This document shows, piece by piece, positions 51,986 through 63,576 of a stretch of DNA of 64,000 bases. The notes under the pieces were generated by a model. The model made no database searches, was not told the origin of the DNA, and saw nothing but the letters and a program-made list of their open reading frames with translations. Numbering within the stretch: the stretch's first letter is position 1; every line of letters begins with the position of its first letter. A program made the position numbers and the translations under genes. The stretch is from Nautilus pompilius (taxonomy: Eukaryota; Mollusca; Cephalopoda; Nautilida; Nautilidae): assembly GCA_018389105.1 (NCBI GenBank), contig JACATO010000995.1, forward strand, positions 953,501 through 1,017,500, in the 5' to 3' direction.

Positions 51986-52465
51986 CAGGGTGAGTCAAAA
52001 GTAGCACCCAGTTTCTTGGAAGTCATGCTCATGCTGTTGTTAATGTGTTACCTTGATGTTGTTAATACCTTTCTTTGTTTTGCAGGTTATTACTGACAGT
52101 TTGGAGAGTTACTAAATCTGTATCAAGTTGAACAATGAATTACCTCCCCAGACCGCACACCGGCAGATTTCTTTCTTTGGGGGGGGACCCTTAAAGACCT
52201 TGTTTATCATGAAAAGCCTCGTACTATTCAGGAATTGAAAGCTGAAATCACTGAAAAGTTTGAGGAAATTGATAGTGAACTCTGCAAGCGTGTGTGTCAC
52301 TCTGTGCCTGCTCGATTGAAATTGTGCATTGATCACGAAGAAGGACACTTTGAACATTGAAAGTAAAACAGCCTGTTACAATTCCTTATTCCCTGAATAA
52401 ATGGAATAATTTGAAATAATTAATTTGAAAACGTCTTTCATTTATTTCTACCTTCTTGCACCCTG
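51986..52465 (+). mobile_element. internally deleted mariner-like element
   Basis: The 480-bp unit begins CAGGGTGAGTCAAAAGTAGC after TA (51984-51985). It ends in GCACCCTG followed by TA (52466-52467), so the short terminal repeat is CAGGGTG on both sides. About 150 bp of 5' end leads directly into the last third of a transposase. The DNA-binding domain and the first two catalytic residues are missing. It can only have moved with help from a complete copy elsewhere. Confidence 0.85.
52145..52360 (+). pseudogene. C-terminal fragment of a mariner-superfamily transposase
   Basis: The fragment has 71 codons ending at TGA 52358-52360. It opens with SPDRTPADFFLWGG, the third-catalytic-acid motif of mariner-type transposases (usually SPDLxPxDFFLWGxLK). 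It continues with KPRTIQELKAEI, a spacer, then CKRVCHSVPARLKLCIDHEE and GHFEH at the C terminus. This terminal HFEH is typical of a mariner-like lineage found in many invertebrates. Within the fragment the frame is intact. The run of eight G at 52179-52186 adds a Gly relative to the motif. An in-frame stop at 52136-52138 precedes it, so no start codon is available. It belongs to a different family from the three Tc1-like elements in the window. Confidence 0.85.
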
Positions 52466-53164
52466 TAATAAAAATGGCAAATATATATATAATATATAGT
52501 GATGTTTTGTGCTCATCAGTTCTTCGCAATTCAGAAGAAGTTACAGATGCTTCCGCTGAATCCTTTTGGTTTTGTTTTTTTTTTCTTTCTTTTTACGCTG
52601 ACAACATTTAAAAGCTGGCATCAACAGGGATATCAGGAATGATGATGTTTTCCTTGAGGACATCTTTAATTTCGACTGTTTTTTTTTCTCCTTCAGCTAA
52701 CTTTCTCACGCCACCTCCCTCGAGAGTTCCAAGAGTTAAAGGTTTGGTTTTTGTTTGTTTTTTTTTTGTAATCCTAAAGTTTCATTTACGTTCTATTGTC
52801 CCTTCCTTCCTCTCTTTTTTTTTTGGAGATAAATTAAACGATTTCCTCATGAAAAATTTATTTCACAAAATACTGTTTCCATCAGAAAGAAAGAAAGATA
52901 ATTTGTCTCCAGAAACTTTGAACTTTTCCGGGTCAAAGAGTTATTCATTTAAGAAAAAGAAATACACTTGATTTTTGCGTATTGCTGAGATATTTTCGGT
53001 TTAACTATCACTTCTGTGAAAAGACATTTAATCTTCCATGGATGCAGATGCATAAATACAAATCCCACCCCCACAACCAATTCTGCAATAAAATGTCTTT
53101 TGAAACAACGCGATCAACTCAACACTTGCAGATGAACGACTGAAGTTTTCATTGTAGATGAGGA
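52466..53164. other. non-coding stretch
   Basis: T-rich tracts (52574-52594, 52758-52768, 52816-52824) and no recognisable gene. The 110-codon open frame from 52639 is made of pyrimidine-rich, low-complexity sequence. Confidence 0.6.
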
Positions 53165-53580
53165 AATATAAAAGGAAAGGAAAGCCGGAGTCGGGGAGCG
53201 TTGATGGGTCAAGGGAAAAGACTGACTGATCATCCCACCCCTAAAACTCTTCTCCATTTCTGGTTTTATTGCTCTTCCTGGTCAACCTCCTCCCATGACC
53301 ATTCCGACATCGCAGAACAACCCGCCACACTGCAGCAGGTGGAACGGAACCGACACCACATCGTCTTCTAGAATGATGTCAAGGGGGAGGTGACGCAGAA
53401 ATCGAAACTATGCGATCTGAACAACAAATTCCTTTTCAGAATTTTTTTAAAAAAAAAAAAAAAAAATATCCCGGCCAGATTTGCACTCCTGGCTCTAACA
53501 AACCTCAGCAACCCCATCACACCAATGCATTTCTGCAGGAAGGGAAAACGCAACACTAATCCCGAAACAAGCCCAACATC
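53165..53580 (-). repeat. SINE-like copy split by poly(A)
   Basis: The body CCCCTAAAACTCTTCTCCATTT (first 20 bases from 53239) corresponds to the CCCTACTAGAACTCTCCATT motif. After a 17-base poly(A) at 53450-53466, the reversed segment AGGAGTGCAAATCTGGCCGG matches the B-box region of the head. The order tail, body, head fits an antisense copy. The region is GC-richer than its flanks and may be two overlapping insertions. Confidence 0.5.
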
Positions 53581-55580
53581 TTGGAACCGTCATTCAAACT
53601 CCGACATTGTAAAACAAGAGTGTGTTCAGTAATCCACAGACTATAAATGGATCCTTTATGAACTGCCGGTTGCTAATGCATCCTGTAGCAGTGAATTCAA
53701 ACAATGGGTAACCCTGTGTGCAACAAGAAGAAATTAACTTCTACAGGGAAAGCATAAAATTCTCTTTTTTTTTTATTTTAAACTTTCCTTTGGCCACAAA
53801 ATTAAAACAAAAGCAGGTCAACTGCTTTCAATGATTAAAATTCCGTTCTTCCACAAAAGGAAAGAAAGACAATTTCATCTACAAATGCCGTTTAAGGGAT
53901 ACATAAGCTATAAGAATTGCATCTCCAAGATCTTTCATGCGTTAAATTCCTGACCGTTTCTTTTCCTTTTCAAAGTTCAACCAAACCTAGAAATTTTACA
54001 AAAACAAACTGATTCTGTATTTAATAGAAAACAACAAAATGACCATTTGTTATTTTGGGAACCAAACAAATTCTCTCTCTCTCTCTCCATGGAGTTGTGC
54101 ACTCTCATAGCATGGAACTGCTGCTACAATATGCTCACCACCCCATCCCACCCACCCCAAAAACCTACCTCCAATGATCTAGGAATGCTTCATCTCTCTC
54201 TCTCTCTCTGAGATGAAACTGCGAATGATTAATAATTATTTGTAAATAAAGCTTGTGGGTAACCTGTAAACCATAGGTGAGATCCTTCTAGAAGGAAGTT
54301 TAAAAAAGAACAAAACAATGCATACCGTTACGCCAAAAGTGCCAACATAACAGACCTCTGAGAGAAAGCAGCCCCATTTAGACATCACTTGGGAAAAGAC
54401 CTCAGATTTAAAACTTCAAATAATAAAAATCCAGTTATTCGATCTCATAACATCCCATAATTATTTTAAAGCCATTTTTTTTTTAAACCTGCACGTAATA
54501 AGAAACATAAGATACTGTTTTTTAAAGCCTACAATAAATTAAGGGGACACGTTTGGGATTAGATATGGAATTTTCTTTTAAAAAACAACCCCTTAATGGA
54601 AGAACAAAGAAGCTTCACCAACAGGCCCAACGACTCTACAAAACCTGACGGGCCATTGACAATGAGGTACAATGTTTGAGCTGGCCAGACACTGGCCATT
54701 CCTGCCTACTTCTCATTGAAACACAAGTTAAAAAATGACAGGACATTTCTAATATATCAATGAAAGACTGAAATAGAAAATGACAGATGAGAAAAGAAAG
54801 AAAAAATTATCCAAAGTCTGGGTCCAACAAGAAGTAAAGCAAAACAGTAGAATATCTGATTAGGCTTGCATTGCATCATGGGACTTCCTCCTGTTAGCCA
54901 GAAAGTATCACTTCATGCCTGCCTTAAATCTATCAGCCTAAAGAGTTACTTAAGAGTGGGGTGAAGTCAATTTAAAGAAAAGGAGACTATTGATCTGGGT
55001 GAGCCTTTAATTTAAAAAAAAAAAAAAATTCTACACAATGAAAGTTTTCCTGCTGGCATATTGCTCCAAGGAACCAGCTGATTAATTAAGGATCTTTCTG
55101 GCTGCGGTTTTTAGAGAAACCCCATCTCTGCCGGACAGGAAGGAGAGGAGAGAGAGAGCAAACGTTCCACAATGATCACTTACTCTACACCTTTTTAGAG
55201 CAGCTAAGCCAGCCACCCACCAACCCCACTAAACAATTTTACTAGCTTTGTTTAGGTCAGGAACTGATTAAAAAGTAGACAGTTTCCTTAAAGACCCAAC
55301 TCCTTCAGGGTTAGTGGGTCCCTGCCAGAAGTTAACTTGATAAGTCATGCAGTGTGCATAAGAAAACTAACACCTGGCCAGTAATCACTTCAAACTCTGT
55401 GTCCTGTTGTCTAGCGTTACTCTGCTCATCAGAAGAAAACAAAAAAATAAAAACGTTTACTGGAAGTGTAGCATTTTCTTCTTAGTTGTCCAAGCCTCAT
55501 AAAATGCTCCAGAATCACACTGTGGAACAAGATCACAGCAGTTAGATTTGAGATTAATTTAACGTATCGTCAGCCGGTGG
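53581..55580. other. non-coding stretch
   Basis: No gene is recognised. It contains (CT)n at 54073-54087 and 54193-54209, and poly(A) at 55014-55028. Confidence 0.6.
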
Positions 55581-55876
55581 CAACAGGTGAGTTACCTGGA
55601 TACAGGTTGTGGGGCTTTTGAGTGAAGATCCAGGTGCAATCCAGTCAAAAGTCCTCTGCAGAACTTCTGCCACATGCACCCAAAAAATCCCTACTAGAAC
55701 TGTTCATTTTCAGACGTGAGAGGAAACCCAAAAGGCCTGCTGACAGACCGACCGGCTGGTGAAGAGCTAGAAACCATGCAAAGGACAATGAGAGAATATG
55801 GCAAAACGAACCAGTCTCGACCAGAGTTTGAACTCAGGCCTTTGACCGTGGCAGTTCAGTGGTCTAACAATAGCCA
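55581..55876 (-). repeat. SINE copy, best matched to the 50.5 kb copy
   Basis: Reversed, the head reads AGACCACTGAACTGCCACGG, then CCTGAGTTCAAACTCTGG (B box), then GAGACTGGTTCG. The body has CTTCACCAGCCGGTCGGTCT and GGTTTCCTCTCACGTCTGAA, then AGTTCTAGTAGGG. The tail has GACTTTTGACTGGATTGC and CCAGGTAACTCACC. No clear flanking duplication was found. Head, body and tail together are about 295 bp, a usual SINE length. Confidence 0.75.
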
Positions 55877-58800
55877 GTAAATATTGTAGAAAATGTCTAA
55901 GATAATTTTACCAAAGGACATGCATGAATTATCATCAGAGATAAGACATTGAAAATACAGAATTAAAAAAAAAAAAACCTTATTGATTCAAACATATGAA
56001 ACAAAGATAACAAGGAAGATAATCTCTCGCTCTCTCTCTCTCTAATACACTTCTTTCGCCTCCTCATATAAGATGTAAAAGTATGGGTTAGTTGTTAGTG
56101 AAAGATATTTACAGCAGAAACAATTATCCAAGATTAATTAAAGGAGGGTTTGTTAAAAAAAAAAAAAACACAAATAGCTAAAATCAGTCAGTTCAAGAGG
56201 TTCAATACAACGGCTCACAGATGATAATTGTGCATATCTGTGTTTTTGCCCATGTTGTTATTTGATCATTTATTGTTGTCATCTAAATTTGGTTTAATGC
56301 AGACGGAACTTCTTTTATTCTCAATTTGGTTAGGTTTCAAAGAGGCTGGTCACCTGTACACTTTAGCAAAACAAAAGAAATCATACTATTCAGTCATGGG
56401 GAGGATGAAATATTTCAAAGAGCAAACAAGTCCAGACTCGCAACAGCAGTGGAAAACATTGATGATGATATTCTCCGCTCCATCCATTACATGCAACAAA
56501 AAAAAAAAAAATTCAAGATAGCTGCTGTGGAAAATCAACAACAGAACAGTAATGCTGCCTTCGACCATCCCCCCCCCCCACAACTACATGGTTGACGTAC
56601 AATCCATGACTAATTTATGAATCTGCTGCCAACCTTGTTGCCAAGGAAACCCCAGTGAAGACTGCAAATAATGGATAGTAGTATTATATGCACTTGCTAG
56701 GGGAGAAGTTGGACACTTGATGAAGCTGTAGACCAACACCAATACAGCTTTTGTTTATCCCAAAGTTCATGTATCATTTACACTGTCTGTGCTAGGATGC
56801 AATAAAGCTGCATGGCGTCTGGTGGAGAGAGAGACCATAATGTGGCAGTTTTAATTATGCTTCTCCTCCTCATCACTTACACCACTGGATACTGCTCGGT
56901 CCTGCTCCTACATATTTAATAAAGGATTGACTCCAACTCTCTCTTCACCAGCTACTCACTAATTGCTCTGACAATAACTTGGTCTTGATCCAACTTGCTC
57001 AGAACCACTTACCAAACCTGTGCTCACATTCATTTGAAAAGCAATTGCAGCCAAATTTGCATAATCCCTAACATCTGATAAGCTGATTGTGTGCAGTGCA
57101 GAAATATGCAATAATCAATTTCCATCAAACAAACCACTGCTGATATCAAAATGTTTTCCGAATTTCCCCAAAACCACTCTTTCAAGATCTCATTTTAATC
57201 TAATTTGAACACGACATATCACAAAAAAGTACATTGTTATACCATGGATAACAGCCAACAAACAGCCATCTTGAAAGCAAGCATATCTGATAAAATCTGA
57301 GATAATACCAAATGTTCACTGGTGTGTAAAATGTCCATGCGTCACCTGCTCACATTGCCAGGTCACTCCTGATGACTGAACGCTCGTTTCCATCTACAAG
57401 ATGTAAATCTATAAACTATGAAAAATGCTTCACAAGATCCGACATGTACAGCCAGCTAGTTTGCGTACATTATTTTACTTCTATAACCAAGGGGGATAAA
57501 TTCAGCATTGTATGTGTGCACGCATGTGCGCTGCTATTCGTGTTAAGAAGCCATTATTTTTTAGAAAAGAGAAAGAAAAATGAACTTTTTAATCCAAGGA
57601 AAAAATAAAGATGGTTGTTTTTTTTTAAAATAAAAAAAATGGCTGGGTAACTACAGTTAACTACTGGAGATGTTCAAATACAATCCAGCTGAAGCAAGCA
57701 TTGATGTAATGGTGTTCAGCATTGAGGTTTCATCTGAACTTCTGTCCCTAGCATGGGCATCCACAAGTGGGAACAAGAGGAACTGCAGGTGCCCATGGTC
57801 CCTTGTGCACAGCTAAATTTAAAAAAAAACAAAAAACAAAACTACTTAATTTGTATGCAAGGAGTTTCGTATGCCAGTTCCTCTAATGATATTATTTTCG
57901 GTGTTTTCAATCACAAAGTAAAATAAAGGAAGTTCGTGGATGCTAAATCAGGGGTCACAAGAGATTCTCAAACTGGTGTCCTTGTCCATTCACGCATTCT
58001 TGTAACCCCCCTTTTTTGGAACAGATTAGCAAATTTCCTGGCACAAAGAGTTGTTCCTCAGTTTGGAGTAGCTCATCTTTGATGAGAGTCCCGAGGTCCA
58101 CCACTGAGGCTTAGACCCTATTCTCAATAACCCCTCAGAATGAAAAATTATGAACAGAAACAATTTGCTTATGACCCATATTGTACATACATGAAGAGTG
58201 AAAAACAATATCAGTAGATTTAGATGGATGAAATAAACAGGTACCACGTGGTTTGATGCAGGTAAGTTGCCCCCTCCCCTCCTCATTGAGTAAATCCCAT
58301 CAGGTGACAAAAGCTGGTATCATACCAATAATTCCTTTTTTTAAATCCAAACTCAGAGAGAAATAGACCAGGAAGCCAACTGGAGTTAATATCCATCTGC
58401 GATGCATTTCAAAATTTAGTTTCTGCCTTCCCCTGTGTTTCTTACTGTTCCAAGATACACCTGACTGAGATTAGCACTCGGGCACAGCACTGCATACCCG
58501 GGCACCTGTTAATTAGGTTTGTTTGGTAAAAGCAGAGAACAATGATGCAGAATCTGATGAAATTTTTCTACCCACTGATGCATGACAAAAAAGAGAGAGA
58601 GAGAGAGATGACCTACTCCATTAGACCTCAGATAACAGCGCTGATCGATCATCCACAATAATCTGGGATGCTGCAACTAAAATATTTACAATTATTAAAG
58701 AGCAGGAAATAGAAATAATGAAAAGGAAGGAAGGAAGGAAGGCGGAGGTGAAATGTTTTCTTGATCACTGACTAAGAGAAACAGCTCTCATTCCGTATAC

Positions 58801-59359
58801 CCGAGCATTTTTTTTTTTTTTTTTAAAGTTTTATGATAAATAAACTGTACTTTTAATCCTTAGCGAAAAAGGGAAAAAAAGAATACAAAAACAAACTAAA
58901 CATAAAATGACACAAAAAGCATACAACTGGATGGCACAACACCATACCAGTAGCCTCCCCCCAAACCCCACTTTTTTTTTTGTTAAACAAGGAACCATTC
59001 CTGCTGAATCTTCCTTTGTAAGCGTGTAATGAATATCTCCCCTTTTTCCATTAATGGAAAAATCCCCTACCGTGGAAAAAGCTTTAGCTCATTAACAAAT
59101 GTTAATGTTGTTGTCCCTCTCCTCCCAGCCACAGTATCCCAGCTACGTCCAAATGGCAGTTATAATAGAAACTGCCACCATTTCCGAATTTTCTTATTGT
59201 GGTGCTCGTTTAATCTTGCTAAAAACTTATCATCATCATCATCAGCTTTCGCCTGTGCACTGATAAGTTAACCTGGTATTTATAAGACAAAAACAAAAAA
59301 AAAAAAAATCTATTGTTTGTGATGAGTCACAGAAACCTACAATATCTTGTCTGTTTACC
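55877..59359. other. non-coding stretch
   Basis: No gene is recognised. It contains (CT)n at 56028-56043, poly(A) tracts near 55963-55977 and 56154-56168, (GA)n at 58594-58608, and (AAGG)n at 58724-58742. Confidence 0.6.
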
Positions 59360-59545
59360 ATTGCTTTCTCACGGACACGCATAAGTTCATTTTCACTCTG
59401 CTTCTCGTATACATTAGTAGGCTCATTCTCTATACAGCAGAAAGAGACATTGATTTCTGTTTTGCACTTGGTTTCTAACAATTTTGTTTCTCCTTCTTTT
59501 GATGCTTCAGAGAGGTACAGATCACAAGATAATAAGCTATCTCTG
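59360..59545 (-). other. weak exon candidate, protein-like frame
   Basis: The minus-strand frame reads as charged, non-repetitive sequence (for example EASKEGETKLLETKCKTE and NVYEKQSENELMRVREKA), with codon choice more even than the surrounding AT-rich DNA. A possible acceptor (reversed ATGTTCAG) lies at the upstream edge. Possible donors (GTGAGA or GTAAAC in reverse) lie near 59360-59385. No family is recognised. It may be an exon, a fragment of an unknown mobile element, or chance. Confidence 0.2.
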
Positions 59546-59604
59546 AACATAAAGTCCAATATTTATTACGCCACATATCTTGCTTTTAAAAATCATTAAT
59601 TTCT

Positions 59605-59644
59605 CTACATCTATATATATATATATATATATGTATAGATGTAG
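59605..59644. repeat. (TA)n palindrome
   Basis: CTACATCTATA at the left and TATAGATGTAG at the right are exact reverse complements around a (TA)n core. This gives an almost perfect 40-bp palindrome able to form a cruciform. Confidence 0.9.
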
Positions 59645-61597
59645 TATACACAAATCAGCTGTTCTAGTCCTACTTGGCAGCAATTTACCTGGTATCAGCA
59701 CAGTTCACACATCAAGGATCTGATCAATAGACAATCGTCGTCATCAGGGCCGAAAAGCAAGCAATGCAGATTTGGTACAAAAAAAGAAATTCCACAACTG
59801 CCTTTGATCTTAAACACGAGGTGTTGAAAATGCAGGTTACTGGTGATGGAAAAACATCACATGAACAGAGGAAAAAGCCTGCTTTCAAGCAACAAGTGGA
59901 AACTTACTTGAAAAATCAGATTTGAGCTTTGCTTTATCTAGTGAATCCTCTTTTTTTTTTTAATATCATGCCAAAGTAAACTATAATTTTTTTTTCACAA
60001 GCCCTTTAAATTTTAACCCTCTTTTTAAAATCTACTATAAAAGCCTCTAACTTTCTCCTAAGCTAAATATCAATTGAGCAATTTTTTTTTTCTTTCAGAA
60101 AATAATAAATGAATCCACCAGAATACATTTGATCAGATTCAAGAAAGTTTAAAAATCGTAAAATTTCTGCTGCTAGGGTGAGAAACAAAGCAAAAAAAAG
60201 AGGAGAGATGCTCGTGTGCAGAGCTTTAAGTACTTCTCACATTCATCAGGAAGCAATTCCTTAGGAAACTTTGACATTTATGAATATTTATGGGCAGCAG
60301 TTTAAAAAAGGGGGACAGCATGTCAAATAAAATTTTTTTTGTTGTTTAGTTTCTTTTCCTCTCGAGCAAGTGGTCCGGCTGTGCCAACCTGGCTTGATAA
60401 GGCTGTTTCTTAGTGTTCTCCTTTCTCCTAAATAATGGAATTTACTGGAGCTGCAACAAGTATGCTTCTTATTGTACTGAGAGATTTCAAGAACAAGACC
60501 TACAACCATAAGTGATGCACTATATTATTTCACCCGAATTGTTTTCATGTACGTATTCCAAAATGGCCTTAGAAATGCCCCTTGTTTAGACACGTTTAAA
60601 TTGTCCAGTATTGTTGTTCTTATTACTACCATGAAACAGTACAAAAAATTGGGCAGTAATGTTGTGTGTTTCAATTAAGCATGGTAATTTAAGTTGCTTT
60701 TTATTCTCCAATTTCTTTTTTGGTGTTCTCAACAGCAACATCCAAGCTGATTTTGCCTTTGTACCATTACCTAAAGTCTCCCCCACGTTTTTTTTCTTGC
60801 TTGCAAGTGGTTCAATACATTTCCTCAAAGATATCTGTAATTTACATTTCTCATTTGCTTTCAAAAAAATTTATTAAAACAAAGTCCAGGTCCATAGGTG
60901 ATGCAACAAAATCCTAAACATCCATGTGCCAAGACCACGTGTAATGGGAAGGCGGGAGTGAAAGATCTCAGATTGATTTCCATCACAGTAAGAAAACAGG
61001 TAATAGTTGAACCAGTCTGTCATTGCTCTTAATGACCTCCAATTATGAAGGTTATACAATGGCAAACCAACCACCAGTGATAATCAATGTTACTAAACAG
61101 AAGCTACATACTCTGGCAATTTCAATAAGTTAACTAGTAGGCCATCTGTGACCAGGTTGTCCAAGCCAATGTCACAAAGCCTAGCACACCTTTCCAACAG
61201 AACTCATATAAATGTGTGCTATACACTACAGTTGACAATAATACTATCAATTATTGAGAATCAAAAAAGATATCTGTGTTACACAGCGTGCGTCGAAAGA
61301 TGAGACCATCTTTTGGATTCCATACGGTCAGTTAAAAAATTCTTTGGAGATTTTAAATTTTGATGCTAATCATCACATAGGAAACAAAATATATTTGGAA
61401 AAAATATTTATTTCCTAATTTAAAAGATTTTAAAAAAAAAAAAGTTTCGTTAAAATTATATTCTCTTGCTATGCATTTTCCACAAATGCTTATCTTTAAA
61501 AGTTAAAATTTAATTTATTTAAAATTAATTTAATTAGAACTGGCTGTCTACCATGTGGTTGTGAATTACTTCTGGTCTAATGAAAATGAAGCTTATG
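59645..61597. other. non-coding stretch
   Basis: No gene is recognised. T runs occur near 59951-59962, 59984-59995 and 60081-60091, and poly(A) near 61432-61443. Confidence 0.6.
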
Positions 61598-61915
61598 AAC
61601 TAGTGGGGGGGGGTCGCTTGATGCTGAAACTTTTAGCTCTGGGTGGACAGTGGACTGCCAATGCTGAAGGTTCTGGGTTCAAATCAAAGCCCAGTCAGAG
61701 TTGGTTCAGTTTGGCACTCCCCTCCTGGCATGATTTCCTCCCCGCTCTTCTTCACCAGCTGCGTGTCAGTTTTCTCTGGATGCTCCTGTTTCCTTCCATG
61801 TCTATATAAAAAAAAAAAAAAGAGGAGATATGTTTAGAATTTCCCTGCTGTTCAGAAGTGTCTGAGCCCGCCCACTCATGGCACAGGGTAGGCAACACCA
61901 GGCAGGTAATGCTGG
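61598..61915 (+). repeat. SINE-like copy in sense orientation
   Basis: The head has GGGTGGACAGTGGACTGCCA (61640-61659), then GGTTCTGGGTTCAAATC (B box, about 61668-61684), then CAGAGTTGGTTC. The body has CTTCTTCACCAGCTGCGTGT (61746-61765) and CTGTTTCCTTCCATGTCTA, then poly(A) at 61808-61821. A 9-base G run at 61605-61613 sits just before the head. The end of the copy is not sharp. Confidence 0.65.
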
Positions 61916-63502
61916 TGAGGAAGCAGAGTACTCTGTGTGGCTGTCTTCAATGAAAAGAGGTTCTCTCTGCTGTTGGGATTGGTGTACGATGTAACAACTG
62001 CAATGACTTTCAGCCCTTTAAAGTTGTGTACAGCATGTGAATAATAGATTTTAATTAGGTTTTTGTCTGTTATCAATTGCAATGCAGCCAATACTCACCT
62101 ACATATGGCATTAACTCAGCTGCATATAGTTGAAAATGTTCACCAGTAAAATTCAATCTGAGATCTGTTCAAAAACCATTTGCACTTTAAAAATAACAAC
62201 CAGACCATTAATAATATATTAGTGGCAGATCAGTCACAGCGGATACTCAGGGCCAAATAGTGGCAGTGTTTTCATTGGTCAATAATGTGAGTAGTTAAAA
62301 AAAAATTCTACATCAAAACCATGGAAAATCTCCATTTCTTAATGGTTCTTTTTTTTTTTTTAACAATAAAATTAATCAAGCTCTGTTTTTGAACCAGTGG
62401 GTCTCTGATTATGAGGTGGTAATGGTTCAGCCTAGCAGAAATCCTTGACTGCACTAATGAAAACAGCAGTTCTGCTGCTGTACCTTTGGAAGATGAGAAA
62501 AGTTTGCAAAACCAATCAGCAGTTCTGTATGCATCTTTAAAATTTACATTCACAATTAAAAAAAAAAATAAATAAAAATGCATTATATTCATTTATGTTC
62601 AAATGAGAGCGAGCGGGTAGAAGATGGAAGGGGATTGGAAATATTACTCAATCTTTGTTAAACTCAGCAGCTCTGCTACTAGATTCAGAAATCAATAACA
62701 GTTCTGTTAACATATAGTCTTTGTTGCATGCAAAACTTGTTACACTGACTTCATATAAAAAGCTAATTATCTGAAAAGTAAAAAAAAAAAAATATATTAT
62801 TTTTTTTTTTAAGTTATTTTTAAATGCCTGCTTCGGCTGAGAGTAAATTGAATTAAAAGTAGTTTGTGATCTGAGCAATTTCATTTACTCATTCCATGCA
62901 AAATATAAACAGGCAAAATTAAATTGACTTTCAACATTAAACAGGTTAACGTTTTTTGAAGATATTGCCAATTTTTTAAGCTTCTTTAAGCATGGTGGAT
63001 TTTTAAAAGTTATCTCCCTTTCAAAGAACTTAACTCAAGATGAACGAGCTCTGCACACGCAGCTCATATCTGGCTTCATGATATAACCATAAATTCCAGC
63101 TCTGTAATTATAGCATAACAAAATAACTGCACTCTGTAGAAACATAATCAAAGTAACGTTTATAGATGTTTAGACATGTGAAACTCAAGTCAGGCAGTGA
63201 CACCAATTATGCAAATAAAAACTGCCATGAAACTCACTTTCAGTAACTGGCGTTACTTTCATCAAATTGTTTATTAAGTAATACTGCTGTTATCTTGGAA
63301 GTGTTCACAAACGCATGCAAATTCATCGGAATCTAAGCGTTATTTGCAATTATGTAAATATGGCATCTTTTTTTTTTTTTTTTTCCCTTCCTTCTGAGAT
63401 AAAGTGGCTTCAGAAATAGATAACTCGGATTAACTGCCGAGCATTGCTTAGAGCGAAGATGGCCTCGGTTAAACATTGAGACTATTTTCAGCATGTAGCT
63501 TT
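61916..63502. other. non-coding stretch, part of it CNE-like
   Basis: No gene is recognised. The segment 63050-63350 contains several POU/octamer-like cores (AATTATGCAAATAAAA at 63207, GCATGCAAATTC at 63314, TTTGCAATTATG at 63343) in unique, balanced sequence. It resembles a developmental enhancer or conserved element, untested. T-rich tracts are at 62350-62361, 62801-62811 and 63369-63384. Confidence 0.4.
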
Positions 63503-63576
63503 GGCAGACTGAAAGCTTTGTTGATCTTTGAGGAATAGAGCTTTTCCTCAAAGACCAACAAAGCTTTCAATCTGCC
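63503..63576 (-). other. 33-bp-stem hairpin (candidate small-RNA precursor or fold-back)
   Basis: Arms at 63503-63535 and 63544-63576 are inverted repeats with only 2 mismatches in 33, around an 8-base loop. The left arm starts GGCAGACTGAAAGC. In a minus-strand transcript both mismatches become G:U pairs, so the stem would be fully paired, whereas in a plus-strand transcript they are C/A and A/C. The length (74 nt) is in the range of microRNA precursors, but such an unbroken stem is unusual for a canonical one. No TA or other target duplication borders it. Confidence 0.6.

Noticed and set aside
52639-52971. 110-codon plus-strand open frame
   Set aside because: Built from T-rich and pyrimidine-rich low-complexity sequence.
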